This document shows positions 44,013 to 56,323 of a DNA stretch of 64,000 bases, in pieces. The DNA is taken from positions 62,001 to 126,000 of the forward strand of contig QNQO01008288.1 in NCBI GenBank assembly GCA_003290165.1, given 5' to 3'. The position numbers and the translations under genes were made by a program. The number at the start of each line of letters is the position of its first letter. Positions within the stretch are counted from its first letter, which is position 1. This DNA is from Berberis thunbergii (taxonomy: Eukaryota; Streptophyta; Magnoliopsida; Ranunculales; Berberidaceae). The notes beneath the pieces were generated by a model, which was not told where the DNA came from, ran no database searches, and worked only from the letters and a program-made list of their open reading frames with translations.

Positions 44013-47000
44013 AAATGGATGAGTTTAGTGAAGTTGATGATTATAGCCTTGTGGATTACAACGGTGGACGTGTGGGTGAAGAACGGTAACAATTTGAACA
44101 GGAAGATCAACTTTTTATCACTCCACTTGAGGTAAAATTGCATTTTTTTTTCTTTTCTTCTTATGGTGTTATTGTTGTTGTTGCTATTGTTTGTCGATCT
44201 TACTTATAATTTCCATTATTATTTTATACGTAGTCCTTTCTCATCGGTGTAGTAAGCTTCGAAATACCTACAAACGATCATGTTCATAGCAATGTTGATA
44301 GTAACGACATAAACAATGAGGAAAGAGCATTGGAAGAGGTCCTTGACGATGACGAACTTATTTCTTATGAAAGAGGTTAGGTTCATTCATGTATAACTAT
44401 TCTTACAAGTTTATTGTTTATTGGTGTTCCTAACATGTTTTTCTCTTGTATTTTGTAGGTATTCACATCAAGGTCCACTTTGATATCTTGGTGTCGAAAC
44501 ATCGATAGGGATAATAATATAGTTGTTGTTATCACTAAATCAGAACCAACTAGTCACAACCGTAAGGGTAGGATCCATTTTGGATATGAAAGGGGAGGGA
44601 AGGCAGACAATAGGGTAAAGAATGTGCTTCGATCAAGCAATACAAAGAAGTGTGCCTGCCTATTTTAGTTGAGAGATCCCACAAGGTAATGACCCTTGGA
44701 AATTGCACGCGGCGTGTGGAACCCAAAATCATCCTCGAGCAAGATCACTTGTTGATCATTCTTTTGCAGGCAGATTGAATGACGAGGAGATCATATATGT
44801 GCAGAATATGTTGAAGTCGGGTGTCTCGCCTCGTCGTATCTTGGCTGGCTTGAAAGACTTGTATCTGATAATACGTTGAATTTGAAGAATATTCACAATG
44901 TCATTTGTTGGATAAAGACAACCCAACTAAATGACTGAAGGGTGTTGCAATAGACTATGCACTTGTTGAGCAACTATAATTACATAGAGGGCATACTATG
45001 GATAAAGGCAATAGAGTCACAAACTTTTTCTGAGTCATCCTGACCCAATTCAATTAGCGAAATGTTTTCCATCTGTCATGATTAAGGATTGCACGTATAA
45101 AACTAATCGTTATCGGATGTCGTTGTCTAAGATTGTGGGTGTTACGTCTTATGAAAAGGAAGATTCATATGCCTAGGCACTGGAAAAACTTCTTGGAATT
45201 TTTTAGCCAGACAAGTTGTCAACCATATTTGTGACGACCCGCCTCCCGCACTGTACAGATACTGTCCGCTTTGGGCTACCATCCGGCCCGCAAGGCTTTA
45301 AAAGGCCTCTTTCAGAGTATGCACAGCGGACACTGGGCCCTCTCTGGCCCTACTCATCCAGATATTGTCCTCTTTGGCCTATTGGGCAGCATTCCGCACC
45401 TCCCTCACCTCAAGGATTTGTTGCTTCCACCCACCTACTGGGGCTCCACAGGCCTCTGCACAATGGGGAGATGACCCTGCACATATAAAGATCATCAACC
45501 TCCCCTACCCAGGCGATGTGGGACTATGTTTCCCCTTGGTAGCTCGCCCAACTCCTCTTGGGATCCACGGGCCTGTTGGGCCTATTGGGCTCCAACCCTC
45601 ACCCTCACCCTCCCCCTCAAGTCCGCCCACACAAGGGTCTCACAGTCCACCCCCCTTAAGGCCCAACGTCCTCGTTGGCCACACAGGCACAACGTCCACG
45701 TTGCCCGAGGGCCCACCTCCACGTGGCACACTTCCGGCTGGGTCAGGCTCTGATACCAAACTGTGACGACCCGCCTCCCGCACTGTACAGATACTGTCCG
45801 CTTTGGGCTACCATCCGGCCCGCACGGCTTTAAAAGGCCTCTTTCAGAGTATGCACAGCGGACACTGGGCCCCTCTCTGGCCCTACTCATCCAGATATTG
45901 TCCTCTTTGGCCTATTGGGCAGCATTCCGCACCTCCCTCACCTCAAGGATTTGTTGCTTCCACCCACCTACTGGGGCTCCACAGGCCTCTGCACAATGGG
46001 GAGATGACCCTGCACATATAAAGATCATCAACCTCCCCTACCCAGGCGATGTGGGACTATGTTTCCCCTTGGTAGCTCGCCCAACTCCTCTTGGGATCCA
46101 CGGGCCTGTTGGGCCTATTGGGCTCCAACCCTCACCCTCACCCTCCCCTCAAGTCCGCCCACACAAGGGTCTCACAATATTTGTCAATGATAGATAATTG
46201 GGTTTGATAAAGTCCATCGAGCGAGATTTTCCCAAAGCAAAGGAGATTGTTGTGCACGTGGCACATAAATACAAGTGTTGAGAAGAATTGCAAAAAACAC
46301 TTTAAAGATAATTAGGCATGGTATGAGTTTATAGATTCTTTTTCGGATTTATATAGATCAAGTATGGAGAAAAAATGTGATACGACAACTGTTGAGTTCG
46401 AGAGAAAATGGGCATCGCACCCGAAGTATTTGGATTATTTGAAGATGGTATGGTATCCGCAAAAGGAGTACTTTGTGAATACATGGACCAATACTTTCAT
46501 GCATTTTGAGCAACAGACAACCGGTCGTGTTGAGGGCACACACTCCAAGTTGAAGAACATGTTGGCAAATTCACAAGGCAAGTTTATGAATGTATGAACT
46601 ATAATGCAAGAAATGATGAAAATACAAAACGTAGTTATTGAATCATCCTTTCAACAAAGTTTGACCAAGGTGAAGACTGAGTATGTGTTAAAAGGTTTTG
46701 GAAAACTTCATGGGGTCCGTGGCACGAAGGGTTATTGATTTGATGCTTTTGGAAATGCGTAGGTGTGAATTTGTGACGAATGATCCTGTGAAGTGTGGAT
46801 GTATGATTCGAACCACTCATGAGTTGCCTTGTGCTCATGAAATGACACCGTATCAAACCCTAGCAGACAACTTCCATTGGATACCTTAAACACGTATTTG
46901 ATGCAACTTAGCACCACACCTATTTATGAAGGTGCAAATGTGATTATAGACCCAGTAGTCGACGCCCTTAAGATGTTTAATGAATCCACTTTTGACAAGA

Positions 47001-47085
47001 AGTTGGTGTTGAAGATGAAGCTTCTAGAGTTGAGTTGCCTTGATTTAACTATAATGATCAAACCATCTGGACTTTTGGCGGGCAA
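44013..47085 (+). pseudogene. MULE transposase of FAR1/MURA type, decayed
   Basis: Starts MDEFSEVDDYSLVDYNGG. A FAR1-type DNA-binding region follows near 44510-44760 (VVVITKSEP, ERGGKADNRV, SNTKKCACLF, with KLHAACGTQNHPRA and HSFAGRLNDEE in shifted frames). The end of the catalytic region is near 46500-46640 (GRVEGTHSKLKNML). A SWIM zinc finger lies at 46793-46840 (CGCMIRTTHELPCAH, C-X-C-X9-C-X-H). Many stops and frameshifts, and a TRIM element splits the gene. Such genes encode Mutator-like transposases. No terminal inverted repeats were located. Confidence 0.8.
45225..46181 (-). mobile_element. Complete TRIM retrotransposon
   Basis: Two nearly identical 415-bp LTRs (45230-45644 and 45762-46176) flank a 117-bp internal part. 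On the minus strand each LTR runs TGTGAGACCC to GGGTCGTCACA. The primer-binding site TGGTATCAGAGCC (45746-45758), complementary to initiator Met-tRNA, is 3 bases from the upstream LTR. A purine tract AAGGGGGGTGGAC sits next to the downstream LTR. The target duplication ATATT is perfect (45225-45229, 46177-46181). No coding capacity, as defines a TRIM (terminal-repeat retrotransposon in miniature). I see no 5S rRNA segment, so it is not Cassandra. Confidence 0.95.
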
Positions 47086-47111
47086 GGGACACTACACCAA
47101 AAATCCCCATT

Positions 47112-47590
47112 AGCAACGGTTTTAAACCGTGGGGGTAACCCATTGTCACGGCTAAGAGCCGTGGGCTACAGAGGCGTCACAAAATTCCTTTTAACGGCTA
47201 TAAATCGTTGCTAAACATTTTAGCAATGGTTTTATGCTTGAGGAGGTGTGGTGATTTTCAACATTTAGCCACGGTTTTAAACCGTTGCAAGAACAATAGC
47301 AACGGTTTTTAACCGTGGCCACAGTAGCCACGATTTTAAGCCGTGATAAGGTATGGATAATAGCAACGGTTTTAAACCGTGGCTAACAAAGTAGCAACGA
47401 TTTTAAGCCGTGGTTAACCTTGGCCACGGTTTTAAGTCGTGACTAAACATGGAGAAAGAAGCCGTGGCAAACGTCATAGCAACGGTTGTTAGCCGTGTCA
47501 AGTCATGGCCACGGTTTGAAGCCGTGGCAACTAATGGAGAAAGACCACGGTTTGCAGCCGTGGCAAGATGCAACCATGGTTGTAAGCCGT
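47112..47590. repeat. CACTA subterminal repeats
   Basis: About 13-15 copies of a near-palindromic unit of the type GCAACGGTTTTAAACCGTGGC, spaced irregularly. In CACTA elements such subterminal repeats are transposase-binding sites. Confidence 0.8.
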
Positions 47591-48211
47591 TGGCAGTTAA
47601 AACAAAATTCAAAAAAAAAAAAAATCTGGTTTGTTGCAAAAATAATATAATACAAAAAAAAATTAATTTTTTTTTGCTGCTACTGCAGAATTGGAACAAT
47701 CCAATTTCAAACTGATAATGCAATCACAGAGAATACTGGAAGATGATATTGCAGTTTCAGCATTAATCAAACATTATCAAAAGCATTATCAAGAGAATCA
47801 CATGAAGGGAAGACAAAGAATTCACAGGAAGGAAAGATTTATTTGATTGGAATGTAAAGGTTACAATGGTCTGATAGACTAGAATGTATTAGGCACAATT
47901 CGAGATTGCCAATCTCCTACACTTGTACAATGTGTTTACAAAAATGAATCAATGCTTTCTGTTACAGACTCCCCTACTTATATCAATTCCTAAAAGTTCC
48001 TAATGCCTTTATAATTCTCCATAAAGCACAAGACAACACTGCATTGATATAACAATAATGCGACAACAGTTTTGTGTAACCATCCAGACTTCCAGACTTG
48101 CTAACAGATAACCCCCCATATTTCCAAGCTGGCTAACAAACTTGCTAACCACTTGCAGACTTGCTAACAGACCTGCTAACCAACCATAATGTAAATACAA
48201 CATGAGTATAC

Positions 48212-48467
48212 CTGCAAGAAATGCATCCAGCTCTTCAGCTAGCACATCAAACACAACACCCTTCCAATCAATTGTAAGATAAATTTTAACCCTGCACAAG
48301 CCACACCTGAAGTTAATACTCTTATTTTGCTTATTTCACTTGTGAAAAAAATAAATTTTAAAGCACTTACAGCTGTCTTTGCAAGTGCCTTTGCGAGCAG
48401 TTCCAGTACTGAAAGGCCAGATGAACTCAAAATATCTTCAGCTGCAGACTTGAATGCTGGAACCACA
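48212..48467 (-). pseudogene. Two captured exons of an unidentified gene
   Basis: Exons 48371-48467 (SAAEDILSSSGLSVLELLAK) and 48212-48291 (KIYLTIDWKGVVFDVLAEEL) have good GT/AG borders. I cannot name the donor gene. They lie between the outer CACTA end and the nested CACTA. Confidence 0.4.
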
Positions 48468-49567
48468 CTGCATTTTAAGGTTGCTTAAATATATGCAAGA
48501 AATGACATTTAATTATAATAAGAAATCATCTATTACTAGTAATATAAACTACAGAGAACAGTAAATGTTAGTTTTGAATAAACAAATAGCAAACAGTTAG
48601 AAATCTAAGAAAACAAGCTTACAAAAGTTTTGCGCCCAACACATCTATGAACACAAACAAGCTATAAGTCACAGAATATGCTATTTCCATGTCTAAATTA
48701 AATATCAACTGATAATGAAACATAACGTCTACCAGTAATGGTAGCTGTTTCTAGCCCAAGGCAAGCTGAACTCATAAAAACATTAAAAAAACAAAGAAAT
48801 GTGGACTATCACTACAAGAAAATGGGAATTTAGCGGCGGGTATTCAGCGACGGTTCGCAAAAACCGTCGTTAAATGCTTTATTTAACGACGTTTCGTTGA
48901 CCGTCGCCAAATAATATTGGTTAATGACGGTTGTGGTTAATTGCGGCTTGCTAATCGTCACCATATGCTTGGTCCAAATTCGGCATGGTGGAAAAATGTG
49001 CAAATGGGGCACAATTAACAAATCTTGATTGTGTTTTAGATCTTAATACAATCTAATGGATGAGGTTTCAACCCCAAACCTAACTAATTTATTTTAACTT
49101 TCTAATTTATTTTAACTTCCTATTCTTTCTTTTTTTTTCTTTTATTTAACCTAGCTAGAATATTGTTTGGAAGAAGAAATGATAGAGGAAGAAACGAATG
49201 AGGAATAAGGAGGAAGAAGAAGTGATTGTTGGTGAAACCACTATATGCTGAAATCATCAACAGATAAATCGAATATTGTTCACTGTTCTTATTGGTAGAA
49301 TATTGTTCACTGTTCGTTTCACCTAATTGCATAAAAACTAGTTTGATCTTGTCATACCTAGCTCTACTTGTAAATTGATTTTCCTGGTGTAGGAGAATTA
49401 CTATGATACGATATTATAGTGTATATTCTGTCTAAAATAAAGACACCAACCCCAATCCTTCAATGACTTGTATTGATCTATTCTCCATATAATATCTTGG
49501 GTTTCATTAATTCTTTCACTTCATGTCATGGTTTCCTTGTTTTGAATCTTGGAAACCTTTGAGTTAC

Positions 49568-49807
49568 CTGCAATATATTCTGGTGGATAGTTAGTCTGGA
49601 AGGTAGATGAGTGTCATTGAGTAGGTTTGGGGTGATGAGTTCGAGACTTAGAGACATTGATAAGAAGCCCGGGGAATCATCCAATTTGATGATGGCATCA
49701 TGAAGATCACAACTAGAGACAGCAGCCGATGTAGGATAAGCCGAGTAGAAGAAAGAGAGAAATATTAGACAACAGCAGCAGACAACTGAATTCATATTCT
49801 TCGCCAT
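49568..49807 (-). pseudogene. Unidentified first exon with signal peptide (captured?)
   Basis: 80 codons starting MAKNMNSVVCCCCLIFLSFF, a strong secretory signal peptide with likely cleavage near residue 30. The rest includes DLHDAIIKLDDSPGFLSMSL. It ends at a good donor (CAG|GTAACT). TATTTAAA lies about 50 bases upstream on the minus strand. No second exon is identified. Because it sits within a CACTA, it may be a captured exon that kept its promoter. Confidence 0.35.
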
Positions 49808-50576
49808 TGTGAGCAAAAATCTCAGAAATAAAGGTTAATTGCTTTTTTCCCGCTCCTTTAAATAATAAAATCACTCCATCTTATAGAGCTGATTAAACTC
49901 TACTGCAAGAAGAATGCTAGTAGTCAAATGGAAGAAGGAAGCAAAGTAGAAGAAAGACAGTTTGATTAGACAACAACATCAAATAACGACCATTATTCTA
50001 CCTACCTAGAGTCAATGTATATTGAAGAACAAGAACAAGAAGATCAAACTGTGCAATTAAGAATTATACAAAAACTGTTACAACTCAAAATTGTACGCGC
50101 CTCTCTTCTCCTTCTCAAATTAAATTTTGATAAAAACAAGCAAACTTTAGATCCTATGACTTGAAGGCCCATATTCCTTTCAATTTTCATTCTTTAGATG
50201 ATATATGAGTTTATTAGAACTAATTATCTTTCCATGAAAAGGGAGTAAATAAAATCGATCACTAATAAAAAATGATGATACTATTAATGATGAAATTAGT
50301 TAGAGGAACAAGCTGGTCCTCTAGTTACTAACATTCAGAAATCTGTTGATGAAAGTTTAATTACAGAGAGTTCAACACCATAGTTATTATATGTTGCAAG
50401 CAAGTTGCAACAAATTAAGCCATCGAAATTCATTTATAAAACTCAAAAGTAGAGGATGAAGTCAAAGGTTTATTGGTCTTACAACTGAAAGGCTTTGGAG
50501 GAATGGCAGGATGGTAAGTCTGAAAGAATCCTCTATTCTCTTTGAGCAACTCTTTCCACACTGCAAGATAGTTACT

Positions 50577-50715
50577 TATTTATATTTCTATGCATGTTCA
50601 CTGTTTCTATTTCTATATTTCTATGCATGTTCACTGTTTCTATTTCTATATTTCTATGCATGTTCACTGTTTCTATTTCTATGCATGTTCACTGTTTGCT
50701 TATTTCTATGCATGT
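50577..50715 (+). repeat. Tandem repeat TTTCTATGCATGTTCACTG
   Basis: Five copies of TTTCTATGCATGTTCACTG, or a shortened form of it, separated by TTTCTATTTCTA. Units are 24-36 bases apart. Confidence 0.8.
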
Positions 50716-51607
50716 TCTTAATTTGTACAACATATAATGGAATCAATCAGCAGTCCTTTGGGTAGGCTTCATCCCCAAGAGCTCAAGAATGAGTACAAAA
50801 GGGGCACTTTAAAGTCTTGATTGAAAAGTATATTATATAATTGCAATTTAATTTGTAAAACATAATGGAATCAATCAGCAATTAGTCTTGATTGAAAAGT
50901 ACAAAAGGGGCACTTTAAAGAATGAGTTTGACATACTACCTTAGACCAACATCTTCTAGTTTTGCTAATTGCAATTAGTGATTTGTATTGTATTATTAAA
51001 ACTCTCTTAGGTCTGCCTAATGACACTCTAATCTAACTAATGAAAACAATCTAAACTACGGAATGTTGGTGTCAAACCCGTCTTTATTCACTGCTGAAAC
51101 AGGGCTTGCAAACTCTGCTTTGTTTGCTGCTGAAACCGATTGTGCAGACTCCGCTTTGTTCATTGCTGAAGCGCTGCACTCGGCTTTGTTCACACAGAGC
51201 TTGCAAACTCTGTTTTTGGAGTCTCTTTCAGCTGCTGTAGCGTTGTTGGAGTCGCTGAATTAGGGGTCTTGATTAGCTGCTGCTTGTCTTCCTGATCAGC
51301 ACCCAGCAAAACTCGCTCTCCTATTTGGCTCCCTGACTCGGGTGGATAAAAATGGGTCTCTAAACCATTTGTTTACACAATACTATATATGCCTCAAAAC
51401 AATTCTAACACTCTATCTAAATGAAGGAAAAAATTAAATAAAAATGAAAAAAACTATAGAGCAATTGATCAACTAACTAATTTATTTTAACTTTCTAATT
51501 TATTGTAACTTCCTAATTTATTTTCACTTCCTATTCTTTTTTTTTCACGTAATAATCAGTTAACTTGATTATTTAACTTAGACTAGTATTTCGAGGAAGA
51601 AACAAAT

Positions 51608-53240
51608 GAGGAAGAAGAAGGAGGAACATTCGAAGGAGGAAGAAGAAGTGATTGTTGGTGGTTTCTCGTGCTCGTTCGATTTGTCCATCATCTTAGTTCT
51701 TCCATATCCCTCACGGTATGTCAAACTTTTGTATCTTTCTCATAAGCATGTTATCATGTATTTAGCAATAAACAAAACAACATGTTTTAGATTTCTTACT
51801 AGCATGTTTGCAAACAAAACAACATGTTTTAGATTTCTTACTGGAGATGCAGCTGGTCTCTTAGGAAGTTTTTTAGGAGAATTGGCATTCGATTTTAAGG
51901 TTTTTCCAGTTGGATACAACTCTTGGAAGGATGTGCCAAAAAGTTACAAGGATGGCGTGTATACTACTATTATACATGTATGGCTTAATTTATGTTTGTC
52001 ACTTACCTTGTTTGTAAGATTATTGATAATGATTTGAATACTAATGACTATTAATTTTGAAGAATAAACTACATGTGGAAGATCCAATGACATACCATTA
52101 TATCTTGCAAAACATTGGGAAGAAATGAAAGGACAATAGGCATAAATTGTTCCATGAATTTTATGATCCTACACTGTCAAGAGATGCTAATATCGCAAAA
52201 CATCCCAAAGGCATTGATCGTAATGATTGGGCACATTGTTTTGACTACCGCTTGGATGAAAGGACAAAGGTAACACAAAATATTTACATTATTCATTTAG
52301 ATAACTAGGAATATGCTAACAATATGTTTTTATCTATACATTGATAGGAAAAATGCAAAAAAAACATTGAAATTCGGAAGAAACTCGCCGATCCACACAC
52401 AGGAGGATCAAAAAGCAATTCCAGGTTAAAGGCTGAGATGGTAATTAATATTTTACATTCTACCACACTTTAAGTTATCATTCTCAACAATATTATTTAA
52501 AGCATATGACTTCATAATATCGGTGTAGGAATATGAACTTGGGAGACCTGTGAGTAGGGGAGAGGTGTATATTGCAACACACACAAAAAAGGATGGGTCT
52601 TATGTAACTGACGAAGCGAGACAGATAAGTGTAAGTAATTTAACTATTTTTTTTATCGAACTATATTAATTAATGTTTAAATAAATTTTGAATCCAAAGT
52701 TTGATGGCTTGCCTCATTAATGTAGGAGAAAATTTTAGAGATTGAGAAAGAAGATTCCACATCACGATCCATATCACAACAAGATTCACTTGCAAAGGTG
52801 TTAGGAAAAGAACATTCAGGCCGAGTTCGAGCTTTGGGATTCGGGCCATGTCCATCTCAAGTCTTTGGCAGCATCAATAGTAGGTTTAGTGGGATGATGT
52901 CCTCACAGCCAACACAAAACACTGATCTTCAAGTGCAACAGAGAAATCACCAGCTGGAGTCACAGTTAGAGACAGAGAAATTAAAGAGGCAGGGATATGA
53001 GGGAGCATTTACATATAGAAGTTGGATGGAAATGTGTCTGCTGAGTTTGCAAGATTATTCACTAAACCCGTATGTTTCTATTGGTTATTACTTACTAAAT
53101 ATAAATCAATTAATTATTGTAATTTGGTTCAGGTTTAGAGTAATATTGTTGACTCATCATTTTCAGGCACAAGACGAAGAAAGTGGCCAAGCTTCACTAG
53201 CAACTACAAGGCAATCATCACCTAGTCAAAATAATAATGA
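51608..53240 (+). pseudogene. CACTA-associated Transposase_24-like gene
   Basis: Exon-like pieces in order: about 51610-51660 (KKKEEHSKEEEEVIVGG), 51890-51975 (NSWKDVPKSYKDGVY), 52075-52270 (HVEDPMTYHYILQNIGKK, DRNDWAHCFDYRLDERTK), 52350-52440 (RKKLADPHTGGSKSNSRLKA), 52530-52630 (GRPVSRGEVYIATHTKKDGS) and 52725-53040 (ending in a Gln-rich coiled region). The order DPHTGGSKS, GEVYIATHTKKDG is that of the Ptta/En/Spm (Transposase_24) family. A stop follows NIGKK near 52128. It probably encodes a CACTA accessory protein, now damaged. Confidence 0.7.
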
Positions 53241-53970
53241 GGATCTTCATCGGCTCCACTCTCCATATATAGCATTGTCTAATTTCTTTCAAGAACATGG
53301 TACAATTGCAGCTGTAGTAAATTTGATTTTAACTATCAAACTTCAAGAAATTCTACATGTACTAGCTTTTATATATTGTTAACTTTGATGATAATATAGG
53401 TTTTTTTGGTTAAAGTTGATGACAATATAGTTGAAGTCAAGTTTCCTTTAATGATTTCAATATAAAATAGTTGTGTAAAATTGTGGGTTGTTTACAGATT
53501 GTTTACAGGTTGAAAAATGTGATTACAGGTTAAAATGTGACTACAGATTGTTTACATATTTCTAGTGCTCATAATAGAATTATCATGATAATAATGACAG
53601 GCATTAGCGGCGGTTTTAACTGTCACTAAAAGAATTACCAATTGGAATTTGGCAGCGGGTATAAACCGTTGTAGGCACCACGAACTATAGCGGCGGTTAA
53701 GAACCATCGCAGCATATTATAAAATGTCAATTCTTGCCCATATTTAGCGACCGTTAGCACCCGTCGCTGTATGGTATTTAGCGACGGGTTTACCAACGGT
53801 TACTACTAACCGTCGCTAAATAACATACAACGATGGTTATGCCAGCGGTTGCAAAAAACGGCCGCCGAATGCTCTTGTGACGCCTTTATTAACGGCGGTT
53901 GGCCAACCATCGTTGTATTATGTAGCGACGGTTAAAACCGTCGCTAAACACCTATTTTCTTGTAGTGTAT

Positions 53971-55600
53971 AGAATGAAATGTTGAGAATCAAAAGATAGT
54001 TCGACTAAAAATTCATGGGTTTACTTCAAATGACAACATAAACATAAGGGAATATTCCCACTGCCATTCATGAAAACACATATGATCATTAAACCAAATC
54101 TTCAAGCATTCCAGTTAAACAATCTACATTGAGCATTAAACCTCAGTATACTCAACCCACCTCTTTGAAACTCTTTAAAAGTGCCTTCACAAAACTCTGC
54201 CTGTCAGTAGAGCAACAAAATGAAGGAAAACGCCTGATCAAAGACTTAGAGAAGCTGAACTAATATCTATACAAGTAATTCAGAAAGGGTTGGACATGTA
54301 AATCTCTTTCTCACCTGTCTTTCTCTAGTATTGATTTCAGAGGCAACACTGTCAGGAAACAACCACTAACAGTTACAAATCAAACATAATATGGAAGACA
54401 GTGCCTGCAACAATACTCAATCTTATGCTGTAACTGAATCTGGGTTATCCGATTCCTTAGTTGACACGTTGAAAGTTAAGAAAACATAATAACTCAACAG
54501 AGCATTTCTAACCACAGAGGTCTTTGCAACATTTCTAACAGAGCATTTCTAACCACTAACAGAATATACCAACAGAATACTGGAAATAACTAACCTGTGC
54601 CAACCACCCATATGCAAAGGCTGACATTCACGTCTGTACAATGTGAACCTGCAACAACCATAAAAATAAATCATTAAAGAAAGATGGAAGGCAACTAAGG
54701 CAATGGTTCAGCTGTATGAATACTCATCTGATCCAAAATCCATTATACAACAACTCAATTCAGAATAACAGTCACACTTTAACAACCTTAACAAATATAT
54801 ACCCTCTATTATGGGGGAAAAAACTAAGTAAAAGTTTAAGAATGAAATAAATCCCATACCCCTGTTTTAGCCAAGGAAGAAATATTAATGTTAAGAGAAA
54901 GATTATCAATATTCAAAATCCCATTCTTCTTAGATCAGAAACAATGTCTGCAGGTGTCAAAGTAAGAAATCCAAGTTTATATGGCCACAAAAGCGGTTGA
55001 ACTCCCCAAAGTAGGATATACAGATCACAGAATATACAATGTCATGCTAAAACGGAAAGAAAACAAGTGGTTGAACTCCCCAAAGCGAACAACATCTGTG
55101 AGCTTGATCCCATCAATCCATTCCATTGAAGGTACCCCGAAGATGGGAATCCAAAGACCAAAACAAAAGAAAAGCAAAAACAAAAAATATTTAAATGCTG
55201 AATCAATGTTTGAATGCATGATAACCAAGGGAAACTACCTAGTTATACTATAGCTTTTAAGAGAAAACCACAAACCAAATAGAAGGGTTTAACAATCAAG
55301 AGACACAAACGTAATAAGAATAACCAAGTCGCAATAAATACCAAAAAGAGAAGTCATGATGGACTGCAGTAACTAAAACATTTAAAGATGGCGAAATCTC
55401 GAAAGGTACTCGAAAGGAAATACATTGCAACAAAGAAAGGAACATCTATCAAACCAGAGAATATGAATTTCTGCAGAAACTCCCCACCAATACCAATAGA
55501 TGAGCAAGTTTGAAATAAGTTAAAAATGGAACAGGATACCACTCGTCATAGTTTACTATGCTCTCCAACAAAAGAAAAGAAAAAGTGAAATGATAGCTCA
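53971..55600. other. Outer CACTA interior with one exon-like piece
   Basis: 54595-54648 on the minus strand is bounded by GCAG and GTTAG and could encode FTLYRRECQPLHMGGW in one frame; the donor gene is unknown. The rest shows no supported coding sequence. TGGTTGAACTCCCCAAAG-like text occurs twice near 54996 and 55070. Confidence 0.3.
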
Positions 55601-55601
55601 C

Positions 55602-55735
55602 CATTTCAGTGACTGCCACCAAAAGATCCTTTCGAGCCTTAGCAAATCGCTTCAACTGGCCTCCAATCATGTTAAATGGTAAGGCATCAAGGGTCTGTAC
55701 TTTCACTGCTACAAGCTCACCTGAGTGCAGATGAG
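55602..55735 (-). pseudogene. Captured ABC1K (aarF/ADCK) kinase exon
   Basis: One exon with AG and GT borders. It reads LHSGELVAVKVQ, then LDALPFNMIGGQLKRFAKAR and KDLLVAVTEM. This is the start of the ABC1 atypical kinase domain as found in chloroplast plastoglobule ABC1K proteins. A stretch after VAVKVQ (normally RPG...) is missing in frame. No other exons of this kinase are seen. Confidence 0.7.
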
Positions 55736-56323
55736 CTGCAAATGCCAACAAGAAATGTAAGGGTTTATGTTAGTCAATGAAAAATCTAATATACATTTTG
55801 AGCATTACCCCGAACTCCACCTCTAAACTATTGCAACTTTAATCTTTAAAGGCTATAGTTTTGTCTTCAAAATTACTCAAAGATAAGGTAGACCATGCCT
55901 CAGATGGAAAACAAGTTAGTTTGAGCAGTGTTGTATATTTGTATTGTAACCAAAAGAAAGAACTTACCCTCAAGAAGCAGCGTTCAGCAATAGAATCAGA
56001 GATTTCGGCTCCAAAACCTTAGCCATTGATGATGTAACGAATGCTTATGTGATCGTGTTTCTTCTCTCCTTTGAGGAACTTTGGTCCAACAGATTGCAAG
56101 TCCTTTAAGATTTTTCACATAAATCGTATGGTAAGGAGGGGCAGCCTTTCATATTTGCAGTAAGGGCTCTTCCTACGAAACATGATGTATCATTGCAATA
56201 GCTGCTCTGCCTAATCTATTGCGTTCTTAATTCCGAAACATAAGCAAGAAGTTTGTTTTCATTTCTTAGGATCATTTTCCTGAAAATCTTGGTTTATTTG
56301 TTCAAATAAGAAATGAACATTAC

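Larger units (their letters stand above)
49078..51664 (+). repeat. Long direct repeat within the nested CACTA
   Basis: The stretch 49078-49235 (TTATTTTAACTTTCTAATTT through GAAGAAGTGATTGTTGGTG) is repeated at 51466-51664 with small indels. The 2.2 kb between them holds the unidentified exon at 49568 and short tandem repeats. Duplication of the 5' end of the transposase-related gene is likely. Confidence 0.6.
48810..53967 (+). mobile_element. Complete nested CACTA element, 5.16 kb
   Basis: Left end CACTACAAGAAAATGGG; the complement of the right end is CACTACAAGAAAATAGG. The 3-bp target duplication TAT is perfect (48807-48809, 53968-53970). Subterminal arrays of CGACGGTT...AACCGTCG units lie at 48830-48965 and 53600-53950. 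It contains a Transposase_24-like gene on the plus strand but no recognisable catalytic TNP2-type protein, so it is probably non-autonomous. Confidence 0.92.

Noticed and set aside
45230..45644. Cassandra-type TRIM with 5S rRNA in its LTR
   Set aside because: The LTR shows no 5S-like segment or 5S internal promoter boxes.
45216..46197. Long open frames of 90-144 residues
   Set aside because: They are duplicated exactly with the TRIM LTRs and are Pro/Ser-rich by base composition; TRIMs do not code for protein.
47090..47600. CRISPR-like or regulatory array of short palindromes
   Set aside because: The repeats lie directly inside a CACTA terminus and vary in spacing and sequence, as CACTA subterminal repeats do.
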